From Methanomassiliicoccaceae archaeon UBA480 (GTDB taxonomy: Archaea; Thermoplasmatota; Thermoplasmata; Methanomassiliicoccales; Methanomethylophilaceae), in the NCBI GenBank assembly GCA_002506425.1, contig DAXO01000049.1, positions 8,329 to 16,748 of the forward strand: a stretch of 8,420 bases of DNA. Reading direction: 5' to 3'. This document shows positions 1-5,831 of this stretch, piece by piece. A program made the translations under genes and the position numbers. The notes below the pieces were generated by a model. It had not been told where the DNA came from, searched no databases, and saw only the letters and a list, made by a program, of their open reading frames with translations. Within the stretch, counting starts at the first letter, position 1. Every line of letters starts with the position of its first letter.

Positions 1-395
1 TTCACCAGAGCCGCGGCGCTGCGCGTGAGGGAGCGGGCGTCGACGACCAGGATGACCGGGAAGCCCAGGAGCTTGGCGACATATGCCGTGGATCCCAGAT
101 CCCCGTCTCCGGAGAACCCCTCGTACAAACCGCGGACGCCTTCGACGACGCAGATGTCTGCATCCTTGGAGGCAAAGCCTGCGAGATTGCGTATAGTCGC
201 ATCGTCCATCAGGAACGAATCGAGGTTGCGTGAAGGCCTGCCCGTGGCGGCCGTGTGGTACATCGGATCTATGAAATCCGGACCGGCCTTGAATGCCTGG
301 ACCTCCATGCGCTTCGACAGACGGGACATCAGGCCCGTGGCGATGGAGGTCTTCCCCACTCCGCTGCCGGTTCCGGCCAGGACCACTCCCTTCAA
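1..395 (-). CDS. cfbB: Ni-sirohydrochlorin a,c-diamide synthase, N-terminal part (partial)
   Basis: This is the amino-terminal 131 residues of a CobB/CbiA-family amidotransferase; the rest lies beyond the left edge. In this family ATP activates the a and c acetate side chains, and ammonia from glutamine, released by a C-terminal glutaminase domain not present here, amidates them. Seen directly: a P-loop GTGSGVGKT at residues 8-16, KAGPDFIDP at 36-44 and VEGVRGLYEGF at 84-94, all typical of the synthetase domain. The start is a TTG whose bases overlap the cfbD stop (TTGA); a Shine-Dalgarno GAGGGAG lies 5 bases upstream. A GTG three codons later is the alternative but has poor spacing. Position as the last visible gene of the F430 operon argues for CfbB, acting on Ni-sirohydrochlorin, over the cobalamin enzyme CbiA; sequence alone does not separate them, and a dual role is possible. 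Confidence 0.88.
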   Translation of the reverse strand, partial: MKGVVLAGTGSGVGKTSIATGLMSRLSKRMEVQAFKAGPDFIDPMYHTAATGRPSRNLDSFLMDDATIRNLAGFASKDADICVVEGVRGLYEGFSGDGDLGSTAYVAKLLGFPVILVVDARSLTRSAAALV

Positions 396-1462
396 AGCAG
401 CTCCCTCAGCGTGTCCGCCGTCTCCAGCGGGACTATGGAATGGGCCCCCATGACCATCGGATGCGACGATATCTCTCCGACGGCCCAGGAGAATCCCGAG
501 TTCAGATAGTTCGCCAGCTGCCTGGGCTGGTCCGTTATCAGGATGTCGTCCTCCTTCAGCCCCGGGATCGCGTGGCATATCCCGAGGACTATCGTGAGAT
601 CCGGCGAGAAGCGGTCGATCGCCTCCCTCATCGAATCGCCTACGATGGAATACTCGTCGAGACCTCCTATCACCTCGTCGATGACGACTCCCTTCGAGGA
701 GAGATCGTCGAGGATCTCCCTGCAGTATCCTCTGATGCGAGGAAGGCCCTTCGAAGCATCGAGATTGGCGATGAACAGCGTCTCTCCTCCCAGTGCCTTC
801 CTGGCGCGGTCCACGGCCTCGAACATATCGGCGAAGCGGTAGGCCAGCTCCTTCTTCGCATCCATAACGACCGCTACCCTGCCGCCGGATGAGAGGACGT
901 CGGCGATGCGCTTGCATACATGGAGCTTCGTCGGACTGACAGCGGGCTTGATGTAGTCCTTGGAGGCCATCCCCGAATCCTTCTCGAGACGGGTGGCTGC
1001 CTTCATGAGGGAGATCTGGCGGGCGCATTCTTCGGCATCTATCAATCCAGCGTCTCTTCCAGCTTCCAGGGCCTTGATCGCTCCGCGGGTGTTGTCGCCC
1101 ATGCAGGCATGGACGTCCACAGGGAAGACATTCGCATCGATCCCTGCTTTACGGATCGCGCTGGCCATGTCCTCTCCGATGATCATGCTGGCGCAGGTCC
1201 CTATGACCGCGACGGTCTCCGGGTGGAACCTCTCCTCAACCTGCTTCAACGTGTTTACGAGGGGCTCCGAGGCTCCGAATATGAGGTCGTTGTCCCTCAT
1301 CCCGGTGGTCACTACCCTGACGTCTGCATTCTCCAGCGGACGGGAGGCCATGAAGCTGCACCCCGACGGGCCGTGCACGACGATGACATCAACATCCAGG
1401 TCGCGCAGCGTGTACATCGCCGCGACGATGGGGCTGGGACGCGGGTGTATGACCGTCCTCAC
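392..1462 (-). CDS. cfbD: Ni-sirohydrochlorin a,c-diamide reductive cyclase, NifD-like subunit
   Basis: CfbD is the catalytic, nitrogenase-like component of the complex that performs a six-electron reduction of Ni-sirohydrochlorin a,c-diamide with gamma-lactam formation, using electrons passed from CfbC at the cost of ATP. The predicted protein has 356 residues. Three amino-terminal cysteines, C35 (GPSGCSF), C90 (IGTCAS) and C120 (VHACMG), fit the NifD/BchN pattern of iron-sulfur ligands; a later segment with GYC and GICHAIPG completes the oxidoreductase fold. The start is GTG, overlapping the cfbE stop as GTGA, with a strong AAGGAGGG six bases upstream. An upstream in-frame ATG would add 70 residues of arginine- and glycine-rich shadow sequence inside cfbE and is rejected. 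Automatic annotation often calls this family nitrogenase molybdenum-iron protein, but no other nif genes are seen here and the neighbours are all cfb genes. Confidence 0.93.
   Translation of the reverse strand: MRTVIHPRPSPIVAAMYTLRDLDVDVIVVHGPSGCSFMASRPLENADVRVVTTGMRDNDLIFGASEPLVNTLKQVEERFHPETVAVIGTCASMIIGEDMASAIRKAGIDANVFPVDVHACMGDNTRGAIKALEAGRDAGLIDAEECARQISLMKAATRLEKDSGMASKDYIKPAVSPTKLHVCKRIADVLSSGGRVAVVMDAKKELAYRFADMFEAVDRARKALGGETLFIANLDASKGLPRIRGYCREILDDLSSKGVVIDEVIGGLDEYSIVGDSMREAIDRFSPDLTIVLGICHAIPGLKEDDILITDQPRQLANYLNSGFSWAVGEISSHPMVMGAHSIVPLETADTLRELL
401..407 (-). promoter_or_regulatory. Shine-Dalgarno site setting the TTG start of cfbB
   Basis: GAGGGAG on the minus strand lies five bases before the TTG at 395, within the last codons of cfbD. 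It supports TTG over the later GTG as the cfbB start. Confidence 0.7.
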
Positions 1463-2670
1463 TGGTAGCCCTCCTTGATCAGCTCTATCAGGAGCTTCAC
1501 ATCGGCCGGGACCTCCGGACGCTTCCCGTCTCCTGCGGTTATAGCTATCGGAACCCCGTAGGATCCGACCACTTCGGAGATCGCTCCGGCGTCCATCTTG
1601 TCGCAGACCTTCCTGCTGACCGGATCGAGAATGACCATGGCATCCTCCAGGGCGCCCATGTCGTCGAGGCACTTCATCGTCCTGGCGACTGACAGCCGGG
1701 ATATCCCCGGATTCCTCTCGCGGACGGTGGTCCTGCCTCCTTCCTTGATGATCTCTCCGCGGCCGGGCACTCCCTTGAAGGTCTCCAGGGATCTCAGGAC
1801 GGTCTCGCGCGGGATGCCCATGGCTAGACAGACCTCGAGAGCAGCATCCATGGAGCCCAGGTACTCGGTCGATACGTACGAGCCGTCCAGGACTATCTCC
1901 GATACGCCTTCGTAGTCCACCGACACCCTGAGACCCTCGCCCAGTCTGGGTTCAGAAACGGCCCTGACCCTCTGAGGATAGCCTGTGAGATGGTCGCACC
2001 ATCTCGACCAGAACTCGACCTCGTCCAGAGGGACTATGTCCACCCCGTCGGTGAATATGTCCTTCTTGGCATCCGACGCCTTGAACGTGTTCTTGGCGAT
2101 GCCGTAGTCCTCGGCGAGATTCGTTATGAGCGCGATGTCCGCCTTCCCCGATCCCCCCAGCGAAACCTCGCATACCACCGCATCGTAGTCGCCGGCGGGA
2201 AGCGTCATCAGATATGGAGGAGCGATGCTGACCTTGCGGTCTATCCTGTGGCCCTGGTCGGTCCAGGGTCCCTCCCCGCGGGAGGAATGCAGGAGCACCC
2301 TGCGTCCGGAATCGAAAAGGATCTTCGCCAGAATGTAGCAGGCGCTAGTCTTGCCCTTGACCCCGGTGACCTCTATCCTGAACCTGCGGTCGTCGATGAA
2401 GCGTCCGACCGCCTGGCTGAACGATATCACCTCGCCGACATCGGAATCGCCGAGGAAGGAGCGGGGACAGTGGGCAGGCATGACCGCCAGATCGTACTTT
2501 CCCTCGGGGACGGAATCGACTACGCGGATCTCGTCCTCCCTCAGCCCGGCCTTCTTCTCCTCCGGGCAGTTGCGATAGACGTCTACGCATGTGACGTCGT
2601 CGCCTTCGGCCCTGAATCTTCTGGCGATGACGTCTCCGCCGTGTGTAGTATCGAGAACCAGGACCTTCAT
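1459..2670 (-). CDS. cfbE: Coenzyme F430 synthetase, Mur ligase-like
   Basis: CfbE performs the last known step of F430 synthesis: ATP-dependent closure of the six-membered carbocyclic ring on 15,17(3)-seco-F430-17(3)-acid, probably through an acyl phosphate as in Mur ligases. The 403-residue protein shows an N-terminal Rossmann-like part (MKVLVLDTTHGGD), a Mur-type P-loop GVKGKTS at 103-109, CEVSLGGSG near 168-176 and LITNLAEDYG near 181-190, matching the central ATPase domain of Mur ligases; the C-terminal third (ILDPVSRKVCDKM and following) would be the third domain. There is no peptidoglycan gene context, so a true cell-wall Mur ligase is unlikely. The ATG overlaps the cfbA stop as ATGA, with AGGAGG 11 bases upstream, a slightly long spacing that suggests translational coupling. 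The stop overlaps the GTG of cfbD. Confidence 0.92.
   Translation of the reverse strand: MKVLVLDTTHGGDVIARRFRAEGDDVTCVDVYRNCPEEKKAGLREDEIRVVDSVPEGKYDLAVMPAHCPRSFLGDSDVGEVISFSQAVGRFIDDRRFRIEVTGVKGKTSACYILAKILFDSGRRVLLHSSRGEGPWTDQGHRIDRKVSIAPPYLMTLPAGDYDAVVCEVSLGGSGKADIALITNLAEDYGIAKNTFKASDAKKDIFTDGVDIVPLDEVEFWSRWCDHLTGYPQRVRAVSEPRLGEGLRVSVDYEGVSEIVLDGSYVSTEYLGSMDAALEVCLAMGIPRETVLRSLETFKGVPGRGEIIKEGGRTTVRERNPGISRLSVARTMKCLDDMGALEDAMVILDPVSRKVCDKMDAGAISEVVGSYGVPIAITAGDGKRPEVPADVKLLIELIKEGYQ
1469..1476 (-). promoter_or_regulatory. Shine-Dalgarno site setting the GTG start of cfbD
   Basis: AAGGAGGG on the minus strand lies six bases before the GTG at 1462. It sits inside the last codons of cfbE and settles the start in favour of the GTGA overlap. 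Confidence 0.8.
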
Positions 2671-3455
2671 CGGAGTCCTAGCCTCCTGAGCTTCTCGACG
2701 AGGACGTCGCAGAGCCTGGGGTCGGCCCCTATGGGGACCGCGTACTTGATCTCCGCCTTCCTTCCGTCCATGCTGACGATCCCTCCGTCGGAGAAGTTCT
2801 CTATGCCGAGCTTGGCAGGCACATCCATCGTGAGGTGCTTGCCGAGCGAGATGAACAGGGGCAGGGCTATGATCTCCTCTGCGCCGTCTGCGATCATCAC
2901 CGGGATGACGTCCTCTATCTTGGGCTCCTCGAACTCGTTGAAGCCGACATAGACCTTTCCGTAGCCCCTCTCCTCGAGGCGCTTGGCGTTGAGCATCACG
3001 ACGTTCCTGTTGTAGGGGAGCTGGGATCCGTGCCCCATTACGATCACCCTGGAATCCTTCCCGGGAGTGCGCAGCTCCTCGATCCTCTCGGCGAGGATGT
3101 CGGTGAGCAGCGGCTCCTCGCCGAAGGGCTGCTCGATGTGGACTTCGACATCCTTTCCGCCTATGCTGCAGACGCCGTCGGTGGTTCCGGGAGGAAGTCC
3201 GAAATGTTTGTTCGGGAAATCCCTGACGACATGGAGTCCGGAAGCGACGAAGAAGGGCAGGACGATTATCCTGTCGTATCCGTCCCTGACCATCTGCTCG
3301 GCCGCCTCGCGTATCGAGGGGAACGACGTCTCGTTGAATCCCACGTAGACGTTGTCGTAGCCCTTCGCCCTGAGCCTGTCGGCCTGCATGTCCAGAACGC
3401 CTTTGTTGAAGGACATGGTGGATCCGTGCCCTGCGAGTATTATCCCTGTCTTCAT
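2667..3455 (-). CDS. cfbA: Sirohydrochlorin nickelochelatase, fused two-domain form
   Basis: CfbA inserts nickel into sirohydrochlorin, the first committed step towards F430. Most methanogen CfbA/CbiX-short proteins have a single domain of about 120-145 residues and act as homodimers. This one has 262 residues and is a head-to-tail duplication. Domain 1 carries GHGS with H10 and SGLH with H75; domain 2 carries GHGS with H142 and GKH with H207. VYVGFNE occurs at 36-42 and again at 168-174. All these pairs are exactly 132 residues apart, and an ungapped hand alignment of residues 3-81 with 135-213 gives about 33 identities in 79. Both predicted metal-binding histidine pairs survive, unlike bacterial two-domain chelatases, in which one half is usually degenerate. 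The chosen ATG has GGAG eight bases upstream. A GTG three codons earlier overlaps the cfbC stop (GTGA) but also overlaps that ribosome site. The enzyme might also load cobalt for cobamide synthesis. Confidence 0.9.
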   Translation of the reverse strand: MKTGIILAGHGSTMSFNKGVLDMQADRLRAKGYDNVYVGFNETSFPSIREAAEQMVRDGYDRIIVLPFFVASGLHVVRDFPNKHFGLPPGTTDGVCSIGGKDVEVHIEQPFGEEPLLTDILAERIEELRTPGKDSRVIVMGHGSQLPYNRNVVMLNAKRLEERGYGKVYVGFNEFEEPKIEDVIPVMIADGAEEIIALPLFISLGKHLTMDVPAKLGIENFSDGGIVSMDGRKAEIKYAVPIGADPRLCDVLVEKLRRLGLR

Positions 3456-3460
3456 GACTA

Positions 3461-4234
3461 TCACTCCAATCTCATTCCGCCTTCGGAATCCTCCGACGAA
3501 TCGATGAGGATGCGCGCCAGATCCCTGTAGCGCTGCGCCATCTCGGAGTCGGGCTCTCCGCATACCACGGTGACGCCTCTCTCCTCGCACCTCTGGACGG
3601 CCGGATCCCTGGGAAGCCTCGTGACGACGCGGGTGCCCATCTCCGATGCTGCCCTGTCGACCAGAGCATCCTCGTCCTTGACTCCGCGGGAGTTCTGTAT
3701 GAGCCCTCCAAGCCTCGCGTATCCGTCGTTCCTCAGATCCGAAACGGCGCCAGCTATGTTGCTCGCGGCGTACAGGGACATCATCTCCCCGGAAGTGACC
3801 ACGAACACATCGCGGGCGTAACCGTTCCTTATAGGCATGGCGAAGCCTCCGCATACGACGTCGCCCAGGACATCGTACAGGATCACATCCGGCTTGTAGC
3901 TCCCGACCGCGTCTAGCTCCTCGAGCTTCTCGAATGCCGCGATGATTCCGCGTCCTGCGCAGCCGACTCCCGGACGGGGGCCTCCGCACTCCACGCATAG
4001 GACGCCTCCGGCGCCTTCGCGGACCAGATCCCCGAGTTCGGGATCGGGATTGTCCCTCATGACCTCGAGCACTGTGGGGATCTTCCCGCCGGTAAGGGCG
4101 CGTGTGGAATCCGCCTTCGGATCGCATCCTATCTGCATTACCCGCAGTCCCGACTCGGCCAGAGCCGAGGAAACATTCCCGACGGTCGTCGATTTGCCGA
4201 TACCGCCCTTTCCATAGACTGCGATTCTGCGCAT
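3461..4234 (-). CDS. cfbC: Ni-sirohydrochlorin a,c-diamide reductive cyclase, NifH-like reductase subunit
   Basis: CfbC is a homodimeric iron-sulfur ATPase that feeds electrons one at a time to CfbD, as NifH does to nitrogenase. The protein has 257 residues. A deviant Walker A motif GKGGIGKST spans residues 8-16, followed by QIGCDPKADST (34-44) as in NifH. The two cysteines that would bridge one 4Fe-4S cluster between subunits are C92 (GVGCAGRG) and C128 (GDVVCGGFAMP), close to C97 and C132 of NifH. No nifD/nifK pair is visible, so nitrogenase or protochlorophyllide reductase is unlikely. It is the first gene of the operon. There is no Shine-Dalgarno before the ATG, but a TATA-type box lies about 30 bases upstream, so the transcript is probably nearly leaderless. 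The cfbA ATG follows the stop after only 5 bases. Confidence 0.94.
   Translation of the reverse strand: MRRIAVYGKGGIGKSTTVGNVSSALAESGLRVMQIGCDPKADSTRALTGGKIPTVLEVMRDNPDPELGDLVREGAGGVLCVECGGPRPGVGCAGRGIIAAFEKLEELDAVGSYKPDVILYDVLGDVVCGGFAMPIRNGYARDVFVVTSGEMMSLYAASNIAGAVSDLRNDGYARLGGLIQNSRGVKDEDALVDRAASEMGTRVVTRLPRDPAVQRCEERGVTVVCGEPDSEMAQRYRDLARILIDSSEDSEGGMRLE
3464..3467 (-). promoter_or_regulatory. Shine-Dalgarno site supporting the ATG start of cfbA
   Basis: GGAG on the minus strand lies eight bases before the cfbA ATG at 3455, within the last codons of cfbC. The GTG at 3464 would overlap this site, which favours the ATG. Confidence 0.6.
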
Positions 4235-4256
4235 GCCGAGTCAATCGGGAGCACGC

Positions 4257-4272
4257 TATTAATATTTTTAGA
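4257..4272 (-). promoter_or_regulatory. Probable TATA box of the cfb operon
   Basis: Read on the minus strand, the segment is TAAAAATATTAATA, an AT-rich island in GC-rich DNA. Its centre is about 30 bases from the cfbC ATG, so a start site about 25 bases downstream would leave a leader of only a few bases. The absence of a Shine-Dalgarno before cfbC agrees with a near-leaderless transcript. Confidence 0.6.
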
Positions 4273-4301
4273 GATGAAAGTAACACCGACCGAAAGGGCA
4301 C

Positions 4302-4312
4302 TCAAATAAATC
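4302..4312 (+). promoter_or_regulatory. Probable TATA box of the alpha/beta hydrolase gene
   Basis: The segment TCAAATAAATC is the only AT-rich stretch close to the hydrolase start. Its centre is about 25 bases before the ATG at 4332, the distance expected for a leaderless archaeal transcript, and no ribosome site is visible. It is weaker than the box on the opposite strand. Confidence 0.45.
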
Positions 4313-4331
4313 CGCAGAGCGATGCTCGTCC

Positions 4332-5252
4332 ATGGCATTCGAGGAGTTCTCCCTGCCCTCATCGAGAGGGGATACCGACCTGCACTGCGTCGGATGGACC
4401 GTGGACGATCCCGTCGCCACCCTCCAGATATCGCACGGCATGATCGAGCACATCCTGAGATACGCCGATTTCGCGAAGTATCTCAACTCCAACGGGATCT
4501 CGGTCTTCGGCCACGACCATCTCGGGCATGGCGGAACCAGTCCCGACGACCTCGGCACCATAGCCGAATCGGACGGCGACGAGCATCTGGTGGAGGACCT
4601 GTACCTGGTGACGAGAGAAATCGACAGGAGATGCCCCGGCATCCCCCACTTCATACTGGGCCACAGCATGGGATCCTTCGTCGTCAGGAGATACCTCACA
4701 CGCTACGGCGAGATGGTCGACGGTGCGGTGATCGTGGGAACCGGGAACCAGTCCCCGCTGTCCGTATCGTTCGGTAAGCTCGTGGCGACGATCCTCGTTA
4801 AGACGAAGGGGCCGAGATACGTCAGCCCGTTCCTCAACAGGACGGTCCTCGAAGGGAACGACAAGGCATTCGACGAGCCCGCTCTACCCAACCGGTGGAT
4901 ATCGCGCGATGAGGAGACGGTCAAGGCCTACAATGCGGATCCCTACAGCTCTTTCAAGTTCACAGTATCAGGATTCAGAGACCTCTTCACCCTCATCGGG
5001 AAGGTCGTCCGCTGCGAGGACATAGGGGGCATTCCGAAGGGGCTTCCGATCATCCTGCTCTCCGGTTCGGACGATCCCGTCGGGGAGCGCGGAAAGGGCG
5101 TCCGCAGAGCCGAGAAGAACCTGGAGAAGGCCGGCATGCATCCGGATATGATCCTATACGAGGGCGGAAGGCACGAGATACTGAACGAGACGAACCGCGA
5201 CGAGGTCTACAAGGACATCCTCTATTGGCTCAAGGACCACATCTCAGACTGA
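4332..5252 (+). CDS. Alpha/beta hydrolase, monoacylglycerol lipase / lysophospholipase type
   Basis: This is a 306-residue soluble serine hydrolase of the Hydrolase_4 (monoglyceride lipase-like) group; no signal peptide or membrane segment is visible. The fold markers appear in order: an oxyanion-hole HGM at 35-37, the strand and loop ISVFGHDHLGHGGTS at 56-70, the nucleophile elbow GHSMGS with Ser112, the acid Asp248 in SGSDDPVGE, and His281 in GGRHEILNE. Length is typical of the family. Members cleave ester bonds of monoacylglycerols, lysophospholipids or related small esters; the real substrate cannot be read from the sequence. Since archaeal membranes are ether-linked, an imported or host- or diet-derived ester is one possibility. 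It is divergent from the cfb operon, with a TATA-like box about 25 bases before the ATG and no Shine-Dalgarno, and its end overlaps the convergent acetyltransferase gene by 9 bases. Confidence 0.88.
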   Translation: MAFEEFSLPSSRGDTDLHCVGWTVDDPVATLQISHGMIEHILRYADFAKYLNSNGISVFGHDHLGHGGTSPDDLGTIAESDGDEHLVEDLYLVTREIDRRCPGIPHFILGHSMGSFVVRRYLTRYGEMVDGAVIVGTGNQSPLSVSFGKLVATILVKTKGPRYVSPFLNRTVLEGNDKAFDEPALPNRWISRDEETVKAYNADPYSSFKFTVSGFRDLFTLIGKVVRCEDIGGIPKGLPIILLSGSDDPVGERGKGVRRAEKNLEKAGMHPDMILYEGGRHEILNETNRDEVYKDILYWLKDHISD

Positions 5253-5831
5253 TCTGCGCCACATCGCCGCGAAGCAGTGGCACGGAGCGCCGCAATAGGG
5301 GCAGTGATGCCCCTCCTTCGACCCGACCCACTGGTTCCAATATCCCTCGATCACCAGGTCGGTGCGCTCGAATCCAGCCTGCGTGAGGGCTTTCCTGATG
5401 GGTTCGGCGCCGTCGCGGTGGACCCATGCCATGGAAACGGCGCGATCGCATCCGTCTTCCCTGAATCTGGAGATGCAGGACTCGCAGAGCATCCTTCCGA
5501 TGCCCTTGCCGCCCGCATCCGCGGATATCGCTACGGAATCGACGAGACCTATCCTTGAAGCCTCCATCGCCCAGTCCCTCTCCGGACATGCCGGAAGCGC
5601 CAGTTCGGACGACTCGCTTTCCGGTCCGAACTCCCTGCATATCGCGAACCCGCACGGAACCCCGTCAATGACGGATACCAGACAGAACTCGGACGGGTCC
5701 TCCATGGCCTCGATGAAGTCCTCGTCGGAGATGTAGTCGACGCCCAGCTGGGCTTTACCTATGGCCACGAGGGCGGGCACATCCCCTGCCGATACTTCCC
5801 TCAGCTCGATTCTCCCAGCGCTTCCCTGCAT
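5244..5831 (-). CDS. GNAT-family N-acetyltransferase with C-terminal cysteine cluster
   Basis: The 195-residue protein has an acetyl-CoA-dependent acetyltransferase fold. IELREVSAGD at 8-17 is a typical GNAT first strand, SVAISADAGGKGIG at 99-112 is motif A with the pyrophosphate-binding AGGKGIG, and the later AGFERTDLVIEGYW (152-165) is the usual C-terminal GNAT strand region. The acceptor substrate is unknown. Beyond the fold is a short tail, HHCPYCGAPCHC at 175-186, with four cysteines and three histidines that could bind zinc or another metal; the whole protein has 11 cysteines. The ATG at 5831 lies inside the upstream pseudouridine synthase gene (31-base overlap) and has AGGAG six bases upstream, so the two are probably co-translated. 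A longer in-frame reading further upstream is arginine-rich shadow sequence inside the neighbour and was rejected. Confidence 0.82.
   Translation of the reverse strand: MQGSAGRIELREVSAGDVPALVAIGKAQLGVDYISDEDFIEAMEDPSEFCLVSVIDGVPCGFAICREFGPESESSELALPACPERDWAMEASRIGLVDSVAISADAGGKGIGRMLCESCISRFREDGCDRAVSMAWVHRDGAEPIRKALTQAGFERTDLVIEGYWNQWVGSKEGHHCPYCGAPCHCFAAMWRRSV

Noticed and set aside
293..892. A 199-codon plus-strand open frame, with other frames at 920-1478
   Set aside because: They are antisense to cfbB and cfbD, whose motifs are clear; the translations have shadow composition and no convincing ribosome site.
1459..2670. A peptidoglycan or pseudomurein Mur ligase
   Set aside because: The P-loop ligase fold is shared, but the gene overlaps cfbA and cfbD in the F430 operon and no cell-wall genes are nearby.
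1990..2952. A 320-codon plus-strand open frame
   Set aside because: It lies antisense to cfbE and the end of cfbA, shows no recognisable motifs, and long antisense frames are expected in GC-rich coding DNA.
2835..3530. A 231-codon plus-strand open frame
   Set aside because: It is antisense to cfbA over almost its full length, and its acidic, low-motif translation mirrors the cfbA codons.
3461..4234. Nitrogenase reductase NifH (with NifD at 392-1462) as evidence for nitrogen fixation
   Set aside because: No nifK, nifE or nifN is present, and the neighbours cfbA, cfbE and cfbB place both in F430 synthesis.
3456..4301. Extending cfbA upstream to a start near 4301 (544 residues)
   Set aside because: The added residues are an arginine-rich out-of-frame reading of cfbC; the chelatase begins at the ATG at 3455.
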